Assembly (NCBI GenBank): GCA_900618425.1
Contig: UZAN01039378.1
Location: forward strand, 180,338 to 244,337
Length of the DNA stretch: 64,000 nucleotides
Direction: 5' to 3'
Source of the DNA: Echinostoma caproni
Taxonomy: Eukaryota > Platyhelminthes > Trematoda > Plagiorchiida > Echinostomatidae
Below are positions 52,138 to 62,630 of this stretch, one piece after another; position 1 is the stretch's first letter; every line of letters begins with the position of its first letter. The notes below the pieces were generated by a model, which made no database searches, was not told the origin of the DNA, and was given only the letters and a program-made list of their open reading frames with translations. A program made the position numbers and the translations under genes.

Positions 52138-52329
52138 ACAGTGGGCGGTGGTGACCAAGTGGTTAGGTCACCAGCTAGTGACCTGGGAGTCACGGGTTTG
52201 AACCGCCCCACTGCCGCCCGTATTCCCTATATCTGTGTTCACAGGCAGCCTTTGTATGCCCGCAGCCCCCTTCCTGAAAGTTGACTGTACATTTGTATAT
52301 TCAATAAATAAAAAGAAAGTAAAAAGACA
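52138..52329 (+). mobile_element. tRNA-derived SINE
   Basis: The first about 73 nt resemble a tRNA. The outer arms AGTGGGCGGT and ACCGCCCCACT can pair with one bulge. The A box lies at GTGACCAAGTGG (52,151-52,162), close to the type seen in leucine/serine tRNAs, and the B box is GGTTTGAACC (52,195-52,204). An unrelated body follows, then AATAAA and an A-rich tail (TCAATAAATAAAAAGAAAG). AGACA occurs at 52,136-52,140 and again at 52,325-52,329, a possible 5-bp target duplication. This is a retroposed element, not a working tRNA gene. Confidence 0.75.
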
Positions 52330-52981
52330 TTTATTTTATTATTTATTATTTTTAATCACAAGTGTGGAGATCATTCGCAAGTTTTAATCATCCAACAAAC
52401 GGTACCACGTCATGCAAAGCGCATAGCAGATCAATACGAACCCCATTTGACCATAGCTGATTTACACAAATATGAACACATCTTTGGCTGAAAACAAAGT
52501 TCAGCAGTGGATGTAAACACAAGTGTGGCAGAGAGTGAGTCATCTTAAGTGAATTTGACGAGACTCAAAACTGGAATTTTGTTGTACCCATGATTTACCT
52601 CAAATTCTTGTAAAGAATTTTCCAAACAGATGTTATTTAATTTAAACGTTAAGTTTCTTCAAGAAAGGCCAAAATAAATAACTTATTAGTTAGAGCGTGT
52701 TTGTAAATTAATTCAGCCTCAATATGATAATTTATAATTTAATTATGAATTTTGTGCTTTTCAATATCAGTCAATGTTGGTCGATCACTTACGTGATCTC
52801 AAATTTAACGGGTCACAAAATCTCCAATCAGAGCCCAAACCCTAACTCTGTAAGAATCCAAAATGAAACGACGAACAGTCATCAAATAAATTCTCTAAAA
52901 ACCAACATTTATAGAACATCGCTTAACGTATTCGCCGTCCTTGTGAAAGGCCGAACTTTTATTTCGACCATTTGTCATCAG

Positions 52982-53028
52982 CAAAACACAGAATATGTTA
53001 AAATAAAGCAGTTGCATCCTAGCAACAG
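52982..53028 (+). CDS. Candidate 47-nt micro-exon
   Basis: A good acceptor (cttttatttcgaccatttgtcatcag) and strong donor (CAACAG-GTAAGG) bound a single open frame, phase 0 to 2, encoding QNTEYVKIKQLHPSN. The other two frames have stops. A following open stretch starts at 53,097 after ctctag but is open in all three frames, so the chain cannot be resolved. Confidence 0.3.
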
Positions 53029-53096
53029 GTAAGGCGTTTTTGAAGTAGATTCATTAAAAAAATGAATTGCCTCGAACAGTTGAGTCGTTACGCTCT

Positions 53097-53686
53097 AGCT
53101 CTCTTCTCACTACGTTCAAAGGATACAACACCGTTCAAAGCAGCGAAACATGGAACGACACGAAATGGTTTGCTCATGTCTGAGATGTAAGGAAAAAATG
53201 AAACGAACATATTTTTGCGAAGCAGTGGTAAAAGGGGCCCTTCATTTGAGGTATGAAGTGGTATTTTGTCAACAAAGGAAAAAATAGATCGAAGGCAACT
53301 TGTGATCGATGGCATACGCATATTCAGAAAAAGCTTTCAAAAGCGGTCAGTGTATAGGTTTAATTTAAGATGAAAAGTTAATTTCTAGTTTGGTATGTAG
53401 CGTTTGAGTTTTGATAAGCATTGCCTCCAAGCCGTCGTATTTGGCTGATTGCATATCGCTTGAATACTGCTCCAAAGCTCTCATGGAAGTGCTTCGGATT
53501 AACAGTATCGAATACTTCCAGTCTCGAATATTGTTTCACGTATCCGTTGAGGAGTGCGTGCATGCTTTGCTGGGATTTGCTCACAATTTGCCTTGTGCCT
53601 CAAACTCTCATTTACACGACTGTCTGCAGAACGTTTCCGCTTGGCTGACTGTTTGGTCGAATTTCGCGCGTGAATTTTCAGACTAG
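53097..53686 (+). other. Ambiguous open region, both strands
   Basis: Open frames overlap on both strands. On plus, 53,097-53,290 includes MERHEMVCSCLRCKEKMKRT, and 53,411-53,686 includes SVEECVHALLGFAHNLPCAS ending in TAG. On minus there are frames at 53,088-53,321 and 53,378-53,584. The density of open frames suggests some coding or old element sequence, but I cannot decide which strand or frame. Confidence 0.3.
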
Positions 53687-54519
53687 CAAAGCCATTTCAC
53701 ACTTCAGTCGATACAATTCAATACGCAACTATTCTGAACCAACATCCTTTTCCTACTTTTTCACACCTAGTCTGTGAATTTATTGAGCATCTGCTTCTTC
53801 TGACACCCTCCTGTCTTGCTCACTTAGCGCTGTCACAGTCGTAAAATCAACTGAGTCCAGCCGGTTCAGTGCCTGTATCATTTTACTAAGTAATATATAA
53901 CTCAAGCAAACATTTCGAACATTATTTAAGACGAATATTTGCTTTTGATATTTCATAATTCTGCCGTTCCTATTTATATTTTAAAATAAAACCTCCGGGG
54001 GATTAAAAGTGAATTGTATTTAAATATCAATGTGTGTACCCCGTTGTTCCCTCTGGCCTCCCGGAGGCTGCAATTCTTACGTTGATCATGATACTCATGA
54101 TACTCCGTGCAGCTGATATCAATCTGCGAGTCTACATGTATATACGGAGGGGAGTTGGCCTGTGTCCGCATCTGTGTGTGCGGTCCAAAGAGAGCTTCAA
54201 AGGGTGTATGTAACATTGACGAAACATTATTTAGGAATCGAATATACACGACGGATAAGTGAGTGGTGTGTACATTTGGGGGTCACAACACAGGTTCCCT
54301 GAGTTCTGTGAGTTCTTAAAGGACAACCCAAGACAAAAGTTTGTTGTTGTACTTTCTTACTCATCTCACTCGGTACAAATTTTCATTTGTAATCACACAG
54401 TGGCCAGTGTGTTCCAAATGGCCCAATAGTCTTTAACGTGGCTAGATGCATGACGTACGTACAAAAGTTGTAAAGTACTTCAATAAAATCATTGGAATCA
54501 GCAAACAATCATCACTAAG
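53687..54519. other. No supported feature
   Basis: AT-rich sequence without exon-like segments that can be supported. Confidence 0.45.
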
Positions 54520-54896
54520 GTCAGCAAATCTATTTTGCTTTCATTCCGCATGGTAAGTCATTTCGCAATTGAAGAAGTGAGGTACAGGTACCGCTTTCAA
54601 TTCGGGTTTTGCCACTCCAATTAGGCACCGTGTGTGGAAATCTGGTGCTAACTGGTTTTCCAAAGAAAACGAAGGACCAAATTTGTAGACATTTTGATTT
54701 GGTTGTGACACAGTTGAAGGTTGAATTGCGCACACAATTTATTTGCTTTCAAGTTTGGAGATTCCACTTCAGAGCAGGTATAGTTCTGGCTCACAGTGGA
54801 TTAATGGTTATCATCGATCGATTTTTCTCACCTTTAGTTGCATCCCCAGACCCTTCGCTTAAAGTTTGGAACACCACCGTAAACGCTAAACTTTGA
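54520..54896 (+). CDS. 3' end of a gene, three exons, unknown protein
   Basis: Exons 54,520-54,552 (33 nt), 54,625-54,777 and 54,838-54,896 join in phase 1 each time and end in TGA. Donors CATG-GTAAGT and GCAG-GTATAG and the last acceptor (gatttttctcacctttag) are good; the acceptor of the 33-nt exon is weak. The last intron is only 60 bp, so the frame stays open even if it is unspliced. The chain encodes QQIYFAFIPH, then TVCGNLVLTGFPKKTKDQIC, a helical middle, and ASPDPSLKVWNTTVNAKL at the C-terminus. No family is recognised. The minus strand is also open here, but less convincingly. Confidence 0.38.
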
Positions 54897-55140
54897 TGAT
54901 AAATGGCGTTGCTATTGGCTGGATTGAAAACGCTCTGAGTCCACATATTTGTATCTACTCCCATTCGTGTGATTAAGGATACTGGCATCCCTCAACTGAG
55001 CTACGTGTCTTAATAGGTATGCGGTTCAACTGTACTGTAATGAGGTGTAGTATCAAAATTGGTTTAAGACTTTACCTTCACACAGCATCGATGGTTTTCC
55101 GTTTATATTTCTAGTGGGATTTGTTACGTTTGGATTTCAA
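54897..55140. other. 3' flank of the preceding gene model
   Basis: No feature seen. Confidence 0.4.
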
Positions 55141-55144
55141 ACAG

Positions 55145-55437
55145 TGTAGTCTCGCACCCGTACCCCGCTAGCAAAGTAGAACAACAGTACCAGCAGGGTA
55201 GGATGATTTATTATGACTCGTTCACAGTCGATCGTGTCAAGCGTATGTTCAACAAGGCAGCAATAGAACTAATAGCCAATCAGAATCGGGCCCATGTCGG
55301 CCAGCAGTAGTGGCATAGGCAGGTGCCAGAGGTTGATGGATTTGGGTAGATATTAATTGATGACGTCTGTGGAACGAACAAACTAACGATGCGCAGGTTG
55401 GCAGAACGTACACACGTAAGCCGCAGGCACGTATGCA
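55145..55437 (-). mobile_element. Solo LTR of an LTR retrotransposon
   Basis: The 293-bp segment starts TGTAGTCTCG and ends GTATGCA, i.e. TG...CA termini, and is flanked by ACAG at 55,141-55,144 and 55,438-55,441. It is distinctly GC-richer than its surroundings. On the minus strand it contains AATAAA (55,207-55,212) in a position suiting an R/U5 polyadenylation signal, so the element probably read on the minus strand. No internal gag or pol sequence is adjacent, as expected after recombination between two LTRs. A 4-bp duplication would fit Ty3/gypsy-type integration, but the family cannot be told from an LTR alone. Confidence 0.6.
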
Positions 55438-55441
55438 ACAG

Positions 55442-57976
55442 CACAAAACTTCATTTATCCAAAATGGAATAACTATAGTACAGGAGGCGAAATTTCAACT
55501 GAAGGCGACTCCATATACCGAAATGTTTGATGGATGTAATTCTATTCTCTGAAATTGCACGATTGTTGCAGAGAGAGAGCTTGTTGCGGAATAAAATTTA
55601 CCGTAATTGAATAGAAATGCGACCTATGAAATCAAGTGGAAATCTGATTATCTTCATTAAAAAATTTAAATTCCATTCAAAAATTTCAAAACTTTCCAAC
55701 TCCAGTAAGTAAGTTGAAGCCCATCACTGATATTTATTTGAGAAAAATTTGCACATACAGATCATCGTTACAAGTTGACTGCAACTCAGTATATGTATCG
55801 ACCTGAAAGTGATAGGTCTATGATTATGAATCAACACATTCAATTTCATTGAATGTCCTCTAAGTTTTCAACTGTGGAATGCGTTCGTTTTCCCAATGGT
55901 ACTGCCATTTACTCGACCTTGAACAGCAGCAAGTATTCTTTTCTCCGTTAAACACCGAGTGCACTCAGTGCATTGAAATGGGTCCCATGTATTGTCTGGT
56001 AACGGGAATCCATTCGGTTCAGGTTTTAGTCCCCTAGCCCCTCTTTATGCAGATTGAGTTCAATTAGCGGGAGGCCTAATAGGACATAGGCAAATTGAGA
56101 TGACATAAATTGCTCCGGAGTAGAACGCGATTAGGGTAGAATGTCCTGTGTCCTTAAATCAGCTTAATTTACTACTTCTACTTGGAAGATGTACTTATCT
56201 GTTGCATTACGTATGACGAACATACAATTATGAACGATTATGGAGGTGACAATAAACGGGCAGTACAACACGAAAGAGTGGACATCGAATTCATTATTGC
56301 AAGATGGAGATTTGACCAAAGGTGAGTGCAATTGATATATTATCACAACATTGGTATGACAAAGCAATGTGCTCATTATTTGAATCAATCTTTCTGACAG
56401 TGGAGTGTGCACAAGAACACTGAAAATGTACATATGTTCTTAAGTTCGTATACGAACCCAAAATATGTATGCGACGGATTTGATAGGCAATATCTTTATA
56501 ATAAATGAATACAAAACGTCATTGCTTTTCGGCATATTTACTAGTCTGATGGGATGCGAGGAAATGTTTTTTGGACTGCGATTCACCAACAACAAATTTA
56601 GGGGCAAGGTTTGCCCGGTTATCAGGTTACATGAATAAGACCCGACCATTTTGGACACTGATGATTTAGCTGAGATAGAAGCTACAGGTGGAATTGTTGA
56701 AAAGTCACCTTCTCACACTACATGCTCAAGCATATTTGGAGTCATCCATATGGAAAAAAGAAGGTGGAGTGCCAAATGCAAATACTGTGGCGAGGCATAT
56801 ATTCATGGAATGCATGTTACCTTGTGCTGGATGGTGAGGGCGATTTCACACGGGTTCTGATAACATACAGGAAACGAACATCCAAATAGGAGTGCACGGG
56901 CAATCCCCATCACGAGCCCCTTTTAGAAGATAGCTCAAAAGATGCAGCTTCCATTGCAGATGTTGAACAGCGTGAGAACGCGCTGCAAAAGGGTTGTCGA
57001 TTATAAATGCACGAGGACTGAAATCGGAACGGAGCCTGGGTTGCAAAACATGTTCATAGAACAAATGTGCATTGCTACTCTATCCAAATGGTGCGCTTCA
57101 AAATAAAGGAAACAGGGAGGAAAAGACCGTATATGAATTACAGTGGTTTTCCTTTTGCAGCAAGAAATTATAAAGCTCGCATACCTGGCTAACCGACTCC
57201 CAAATCGTCGTAGATTTCAAATGAAAGGTGGTATTTCTGTTGCCACTTTGGTGGATTGGTAGGTTGAAACAAAGCTTGTACTAACCTTAAAAAACAAATT
57301 AATAATTAGTAAACTATGCCATGCTTACACTAGTAAATATAGTGATTTATTTTAACACTGGTTTTACCATAAATATATGTGGAACTTCGCACAGTCGTCA
57401 ATCCTAATGTTCGTCCTCTTCACACACTTCTTTAGAAGGACATCGGGTATTCCATTAGTTTCAGATGCTATCACACAAATTAAATAAATCTTTCATTGTT
57501 CATTGATTTGTTAATATAAACAAGAGATGCGAATTAAAATGCTGGGAAGCAGCTGCATAGCTGATTCAATTATGGTGCATTTCATCACATTTTGATTTAG
57601 AAATGTGGTAAAACATAATGATCACTTGCATATTGTATCGTGCACCAACTGAACTAGTGTGACGTACTTGCAATCATGCATAACTAACATACACAAAGAG
57701 ATCTCTGCATATGAATCCGTGCAACATTAAGTGGTTGTCACTTTTCAACTAGTCAGAAGGCGCAAATATTCGTCGGAGCACGCGCATGTGTGTATCTGCA
57801 CATGTGTACGGTGTCATTTCACCACCCGTTCATATAAGCACCGCGACTCTATCGACCGAACTGAGGATCGAAAAGTGTCAAATACCGTGATATCTAATCA
57901 CGCTTTCCTTAAAAAATTTTAAAGCAGGTTGGAAATTTGCATCCTATGGAATGAATGAGGGTACAAACCACTCGCA
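55442..57976. other. No firm gene
   Basis: AT-rich DNA. A frame at 56,651-56,860 contains KCKYCGEAYIHG, a single CxxC pair, without the rest of a zinc finger. 56,020-56,160 may be an eroded repeat. Confidence 0.4.
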
Positions 57977-60900
57977 ATGCAGCGTAAACGAAGAAATACT
58001 GATCTGTCACGATGTTGGATACGGCGAAGAATAACGCATCCCCGCGAGCGGTTGTATGTCGGCAAAAACATCACAGACGAAATGATGATCTCTCGACCAA
58101 CAGGTATCATAAAATAGAACATTTAAACCATTTCATACACGAAATGAATACGATCGTTTAGTGTACAGAACTCGCTTCAACCTCAAGAACAATCGATAAG
58201 GTTTTTTTCGAGTCGTTACGTAATTTTGCTCTATATTTATATTTATGCTACTTACAAAATAATCAGTAGGCAAGTGATATCTTATAAAATGGAAATTATT
58301 TCGAGTGTGAAGTTATCCCTCAAGGTGTCTATCCAATCAATGTTCGTTCAGTTCCTCGGTCATCTAATCTATATTTCCTTTTGCCTAACTGATTGGTTTC
58401 ATTATCTGTGCTCTCAAAACAAGATGTAGTCGCTGTTAAGTAGGTACGCCTCATTTCTTTCCAGCGATTCTCACGGACTGTTGCACGTTTTAGTATTTCA
58501 TTAGAGTACAACTGGCGTGGTTCCGGTACTGCAAAACCCGCAGTATTTAATTACCCACTCACACTTCGGGTGTTTCTGTGCTGCGTAGAACAAATGTCGG
58601 TTAAGCCTGTGATAAAATGACACTTTTCGATTATTTAGGAGGCAGTTTGTTTTAATAGCAAACAAATAAGAGTGTTTAGCTTGTCTGGGTGAAGTGTTCC
58701 CTGCTTACAAATGATAGGCAAATCTTGGATAATCATTGTTGTCAACGATGAAACTCACAGTAGGTCGAATCTTAAATATTAAGAAGACATGAGCTGCATA
58801 AATTTCACTATTCTCGTATCACTACCTAGAGATGATGAATTACATTGCGAACCGATGCCAGGCCAGCTTAGTCCTCAACTGGCTGTTTTGTTCAAAATCT
58901 TTCGCGTTCGAACAGTTGCTTTACCGTTGGGCATATAATTTAGGATACAGAGATTAAAGAATAATTCACCATTATTTGGAAAAGTTCAGGGATTAACCTC
59001 TCATTCATTCATTGCGGTTAAGCTGTTTAAACTGTTGAGATAATTGCTGTGATCAAAAATACGTAGTCCAAACACGTCAATTGAACTGCTTTGCTGCAAA
59101 TGATAACTGGCACAATATTTTACACCATGTCAACAATGTTGTGTATTTTATCGATTGAAATCCTGCAAATGAACACCGACTATCACTCTTGCGTCAACCG
59201 AGAATATCATTGTCCTTTTGTGAAAAAAAGAATTTCAATTTAGCCAATAAAATTCCGCTGACTTTCGAACTGATATGGTCGCAATGATCATAGTTATTAT
59301 ATACTGAAAATTACTGTTAGCCCTTGAAAGCATCATGTGAAAATGAAGGTCAGGCAAATTTCATTCAGATCCCGACTCAAATAACTGGGGAGCATACACA
59401 CATCAATACTTAGATAAAAAGGTGCCATGGAGTGAGGTATGGAACGACGACTGGAAAAATCATCCTGAATGTCTCAACGGGGTTTATAATCTCTCAAAAC
59501 CAAGAATCATATTACGAAATCCTTAGTATATACTGATTGCGAGATTTGTCTATCGCCAATGCTGAGTCAGAAGTACCCGAAGGATACAACCATAATTGAA
59601 AAGAAAAGCGGTATCACATCCAAAGTTGGAACGCATGTCTTTGAAGAAATTGTGCGTCGTGCTCATAGTCGTAAGTCCTCAACCGAAAATTATTTTTTGG
59701 TTTTCTCTCTTTTTGGCTAATCCAAACATTCCTATACGGATCAATAAATAAAAACATTTACATTTTTAATAGACAATTCAAACGCATTCGAATATTTTCT
59801 TCCGTATCTAGGAGCTATGAAAAATTTACAAAACGACATATCACCATCTGAAACTCGTAGTAATGAGAATTATTTATGCACGAATGGGTGTATGTATTAA
59901 ACTGGTAATGAACTTTGTCGATCGATACCCCGTCAATGCGATTAGGCTTTACTCGGGAAGTATTAGGCTGTATTGTGGATTATTTTCTTTGTTGGGACGC
60001 TCATCCCTTGGCAAACCAAACAGCCCACCTCAGATCTCGTTCGGTGCTGAACAAGTTGAAAAACTTGTCAGTTTTGCGTCCTCCAAACGGGTAATAGCTT
60101 GTAATTTACCTCTCTCCGCCCAACCGATTCACAAGCCTGCCAGCTTTACCCTTCATTCTACTCCATCCCACATTCTTAAATCAGGATTGCACATGTTGCT
60201 CATATTCACCGAGACAGATCTGAAACAGGTGTCGCACACGTGCAACAACCAACTGGAGCCGCTGTAAAAGTTTGTTCTTGAAACCTATGTCATACAGGAA
60301 TAAATAGAGCTGGACACCGAAGTATCCCCAAGTGTATTAGATTCAAAAGTAATTTGTCATGTGTTAGGTTATCGTGCACGGGCCTAAAAGTCTGATTATG
60401 TGTAAGCCTAACAACACGATTTACGCAAGCGAATCGTTAAAATTCACAAGAACTAATTCAGCTGGCACAAACATTTATAACAATATAGCAACAGTGGCAT
60501 GATCAGATAAAACTAGCATCTTCATAGCAGCATTATGACAGATGCTCATCTGGGATTCAAATTAGAGCGAGCAGTGGGGGTTTCTGAAGGTTGCTGAAAA
60601 CCATAAAATATCATCAGAGATACTTCTGCAAATGGGTCCACAATCAAGTGAATTGAGGGTAACAAAATCGAGGATAATCGAGGATGGAGAATGTGGTGCC
60701 CAACTCTACACTTAATTCTCATCGATTACTTACTGAAAATTGTGTACTTCCTATAATGACGTTACACTCCTTCCTACATCTTTCTTCTTTCTTTCTGGCC
60801 TCAATTTGTGCTTTTGATAGAGATTCTCTGGTTTTCACATTATTGTGACCTAAACGTAACAACAACTCACAGTTAGAGTTGTGCTTTCTGAAAACCAGAG

Positions 60901-61100
60901 AAATGGATGCACGTTTTAGGAACGTGATTGATGTATGTGAAATAAGGATGAGAGACCACCCATGGCGGTCATGGACGCCATATTTTCTAAGACTCTGTGC
61001 AAAAGCCTATACCCTATTACGATTTACTCCGCGGAAGCGAGTCTCTTACGACACTTTTTCACACAACTTAATGCCACGAAGTTCATACAAAACCTTATAG
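57977..61100 (+). CDS. Six-exon gene model, unknown 236-residue protein
   Basis: Exons: 57,977-58,103 (ATG), 59,369-59,481, 59,571-59,670, 59,812-59,887, 60,024-60,090 and 60,873-61,100 (TAG). The phases 1, 0, 1, 2, 0 match at all five junctions. Donors ACAG-GTATCA, AGTC-GTAAGT and ACGG-GTAATA and acceptors tttcattcag, cttccgtatctag and caacaactcacag are good. GGG-GTTTAT at the end of exon 2 is weak. Introns are 1,265, 89, 141, 136 and 782 bp. AATAAA follows at 61,210, about 110 nt after the stop. The protein is basic at the N-terminus (MQRKRRNTDLSRCWIRRRIT). It is tryptophan-rich in exon 2 (NNWGAYTHQYLDKKVPWSEV), charged in exon 3 (VGTHVFEEIVRRAHS), and ends with a basic helical region (PWRSWTPYFLRLCAKAYTLL). 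No signal peptide or known motif was recognised. If intron 4 were retained, translation would stop four codons later; if intron 5 were retained, the frame would stop at 60,267. Confidence 0.5.
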
Positions 61101-61209
61101 TACTGATTTTATGTATTATTCAGTCATAATCTTATGGCTGAGCTTTTCATTTCTATCTTTCGTAAATCTTGTGGCTTATCCATTGCTTAGTGATTGCATC
61201 CCTATAAGA

Positions 61210-61215
61210 AATAAA
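61210..61215 (+). terminator. Polyadenylation signal AATAAA
   Basis: This canonical hexamer lies about 110 nt after the stop codon of the 57,977-61,100 gene model and supports that gene end. Confidence 0.45.
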
Positions 61216-61330
61216 AATACATAAGGTTATGCACAGCAGCTGTTTTTCAAAACTTAAATGTTTAGTCTTTCTCAGCCTTACAAAACAGATCTGTACTATA
61301 CATCCCAAGTGCGTAGAACACACTTAGTTC

Positions 61331-61591
61331 ATGAGGTCCTTGCAAATGAAATTTGAAACTGCGAACAGAAGCATCCGAAATGTCGACTTTAAATTATTTA
61401 GAAAACCATTAAACCGAACTCATGCATATTCCTCTGTGTTGTTCAATTCTGTTTATTCCGGGTCCCAGGAAACAGTTTCGAACACACTTATTCTTAGATA
61501 TATTTTAACTTCAACTTTGGATGCGGTTTATATGGCTTTTCAAAAGCACAAGGATGTACAATCATGCTCTAATGAAAAATATTTTTATTAA
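61331..61591 (+). pseudogene. Possible Penelope/DIRS-like reverse transcriptase fragment
   Basis: An ATG-started frame of 86 codons contains VDFKLFRKPLNRTHAYSSVL, and about 25 residues on LILRYILTSTLDAVYMAF. Some Penelope-like and related RTs have a block of the form 'hydrophobic-x-RKP-x-N-x-HAYL' after the catalytic core, followed by a helix with xELxRYxxxSS. The order and spacing fit loosely. No catalytic core is visible upstream. It could equally be a short host exon or chance. Confidence 0.25.
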
Positions 61592-61776
61592 AAGAAAACA
61601 CATGGTTGTAAACAGTCAATTCATTTGAGGTCAGTGTTCATGCTGATTGTGCGCCTAAAGTGTTTTGTTTATTCACCAGCGCATCTTCCACCTAGCCTTC
61701 CTCGATTTGTTTTATGCCATTAAGCAGGAATAGTCTGCCTTAATTTTTAGCTCGAACTAGCCCAGAGCCACAGTTG
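61592..61776. other. No supported feature
   Basis: Short AT-rich spacer. Confidence 0.4.
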
Positions 61777-61924
61777 ATGATGGGAGAGGGGAGAGGCAGT
61801 TACGCCCACGACACAACCAACTTCCTACGGCATATTATCAGTCCCATGGGGTTAATTAAGTTACGAAATCGTCGGTCTTTTAAAAGGCATTTCCAATCCA
61901 AGAAGGTGAATGAATGTCTGTCAG
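61777..61924 (+). CDS. Candidate initial coding exon, unknown protein
   Basis: The frame starts with two ATGs and runs for 49 codons to a consensus donor (TGTCAG-GTAAGG) in phase 1. It encodes MMGEGRGSYAHDTTNFLRHI and then a basic stretch (LRNRRSFKRHFQSKK). The strong donor is the main support. No following exon was found before the mariner at 62,631, which may sit in its first intron. The minus strand is also open across this region. Confidence 0.33.
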
Positions 61925-62628
61925 GTAAGGCAGACCATGAATCCAGCATATCGAAAAAAACGGCCTTCTCGATTGAAAAAGTACAATGCGGTTTTGTTTG
62001 TTGACGAAGTTTTGGTGTAGATAACAATAAAGAAATATGCTTAGCAAGCTTTAGTTTGGCTTTGTAATCAACACTACACTTCCTTGTCCTGACTTGGGTA
62101 TTCAGACCGAAAATATTTTTTTCAAATGTAATTGTATGAATAAGTAGAGATGGATATGTGTATTTCCAATTAGGTCATAATTAGTTGCCAGTAGCGGAAT
62201 GCGCTAAGGGATAGTGATTCAAACTGGTTATCTTTCAGACTACATCTCATTCGCCATTATCAGTTCATCCAGGCAACCATACCGTCGGGTTGCACTAGAC
62301 TCAAGTTTTAGTCTAACTATGGTTATTTAGTAGTACATATCCCACGTCCCATTTGGGCTTTGGTCTCTTGACCCATCTCGTGGAAGGCGTTTGGTTACCA
62401 GTATGTTAACCATTTGCATATTTATTTACAATGGTGAATGATTGCAGCTCTGGATGTGGATATTTGTTTTGGAGGGTTCTTCCAGCTGAATCTGTTGTTT
62501 TCTGATATTTTATTGGAGTGACTATGAACCTAAAATTGCACTGATGATGTTTCCTAGACAGAAAATAAAACATCTGCAAACGACAATTTTATCTCGGAGA
62601 GCTATCTAACACCAACATTTTTATGAAA
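61925..62628. other. Putative intron, no firm feature
   Basis: No exon with matching phase was seen. A tRNA-box-like pair at 62,191-62,227 was considered and rejected. Confidence 0.4.
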
Positions 62629-62630
62629 TA

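Noticed and set aside
56651..56860. BED-type zinc finger of a hAT transposase (KCKYCGEAYIHG)
   Set aside because: Only the first CxxC pair is present. The expected His/Cys pair and any transposase core are missing.
59863..60267. A 134-codon open frame that could be taken as a single-exon gene
   Set aside because: It starts in the middle of an exon and runs through two introns of the six-exon model. Splice sites and phases explain it better.
62191..62227. tRNA-like A box and B box (TAGCGGAATGCG ... GATTCAAACT)
   Set aside because: The boxes are far too close together for a tRNA fold and no pairing arms are seen.
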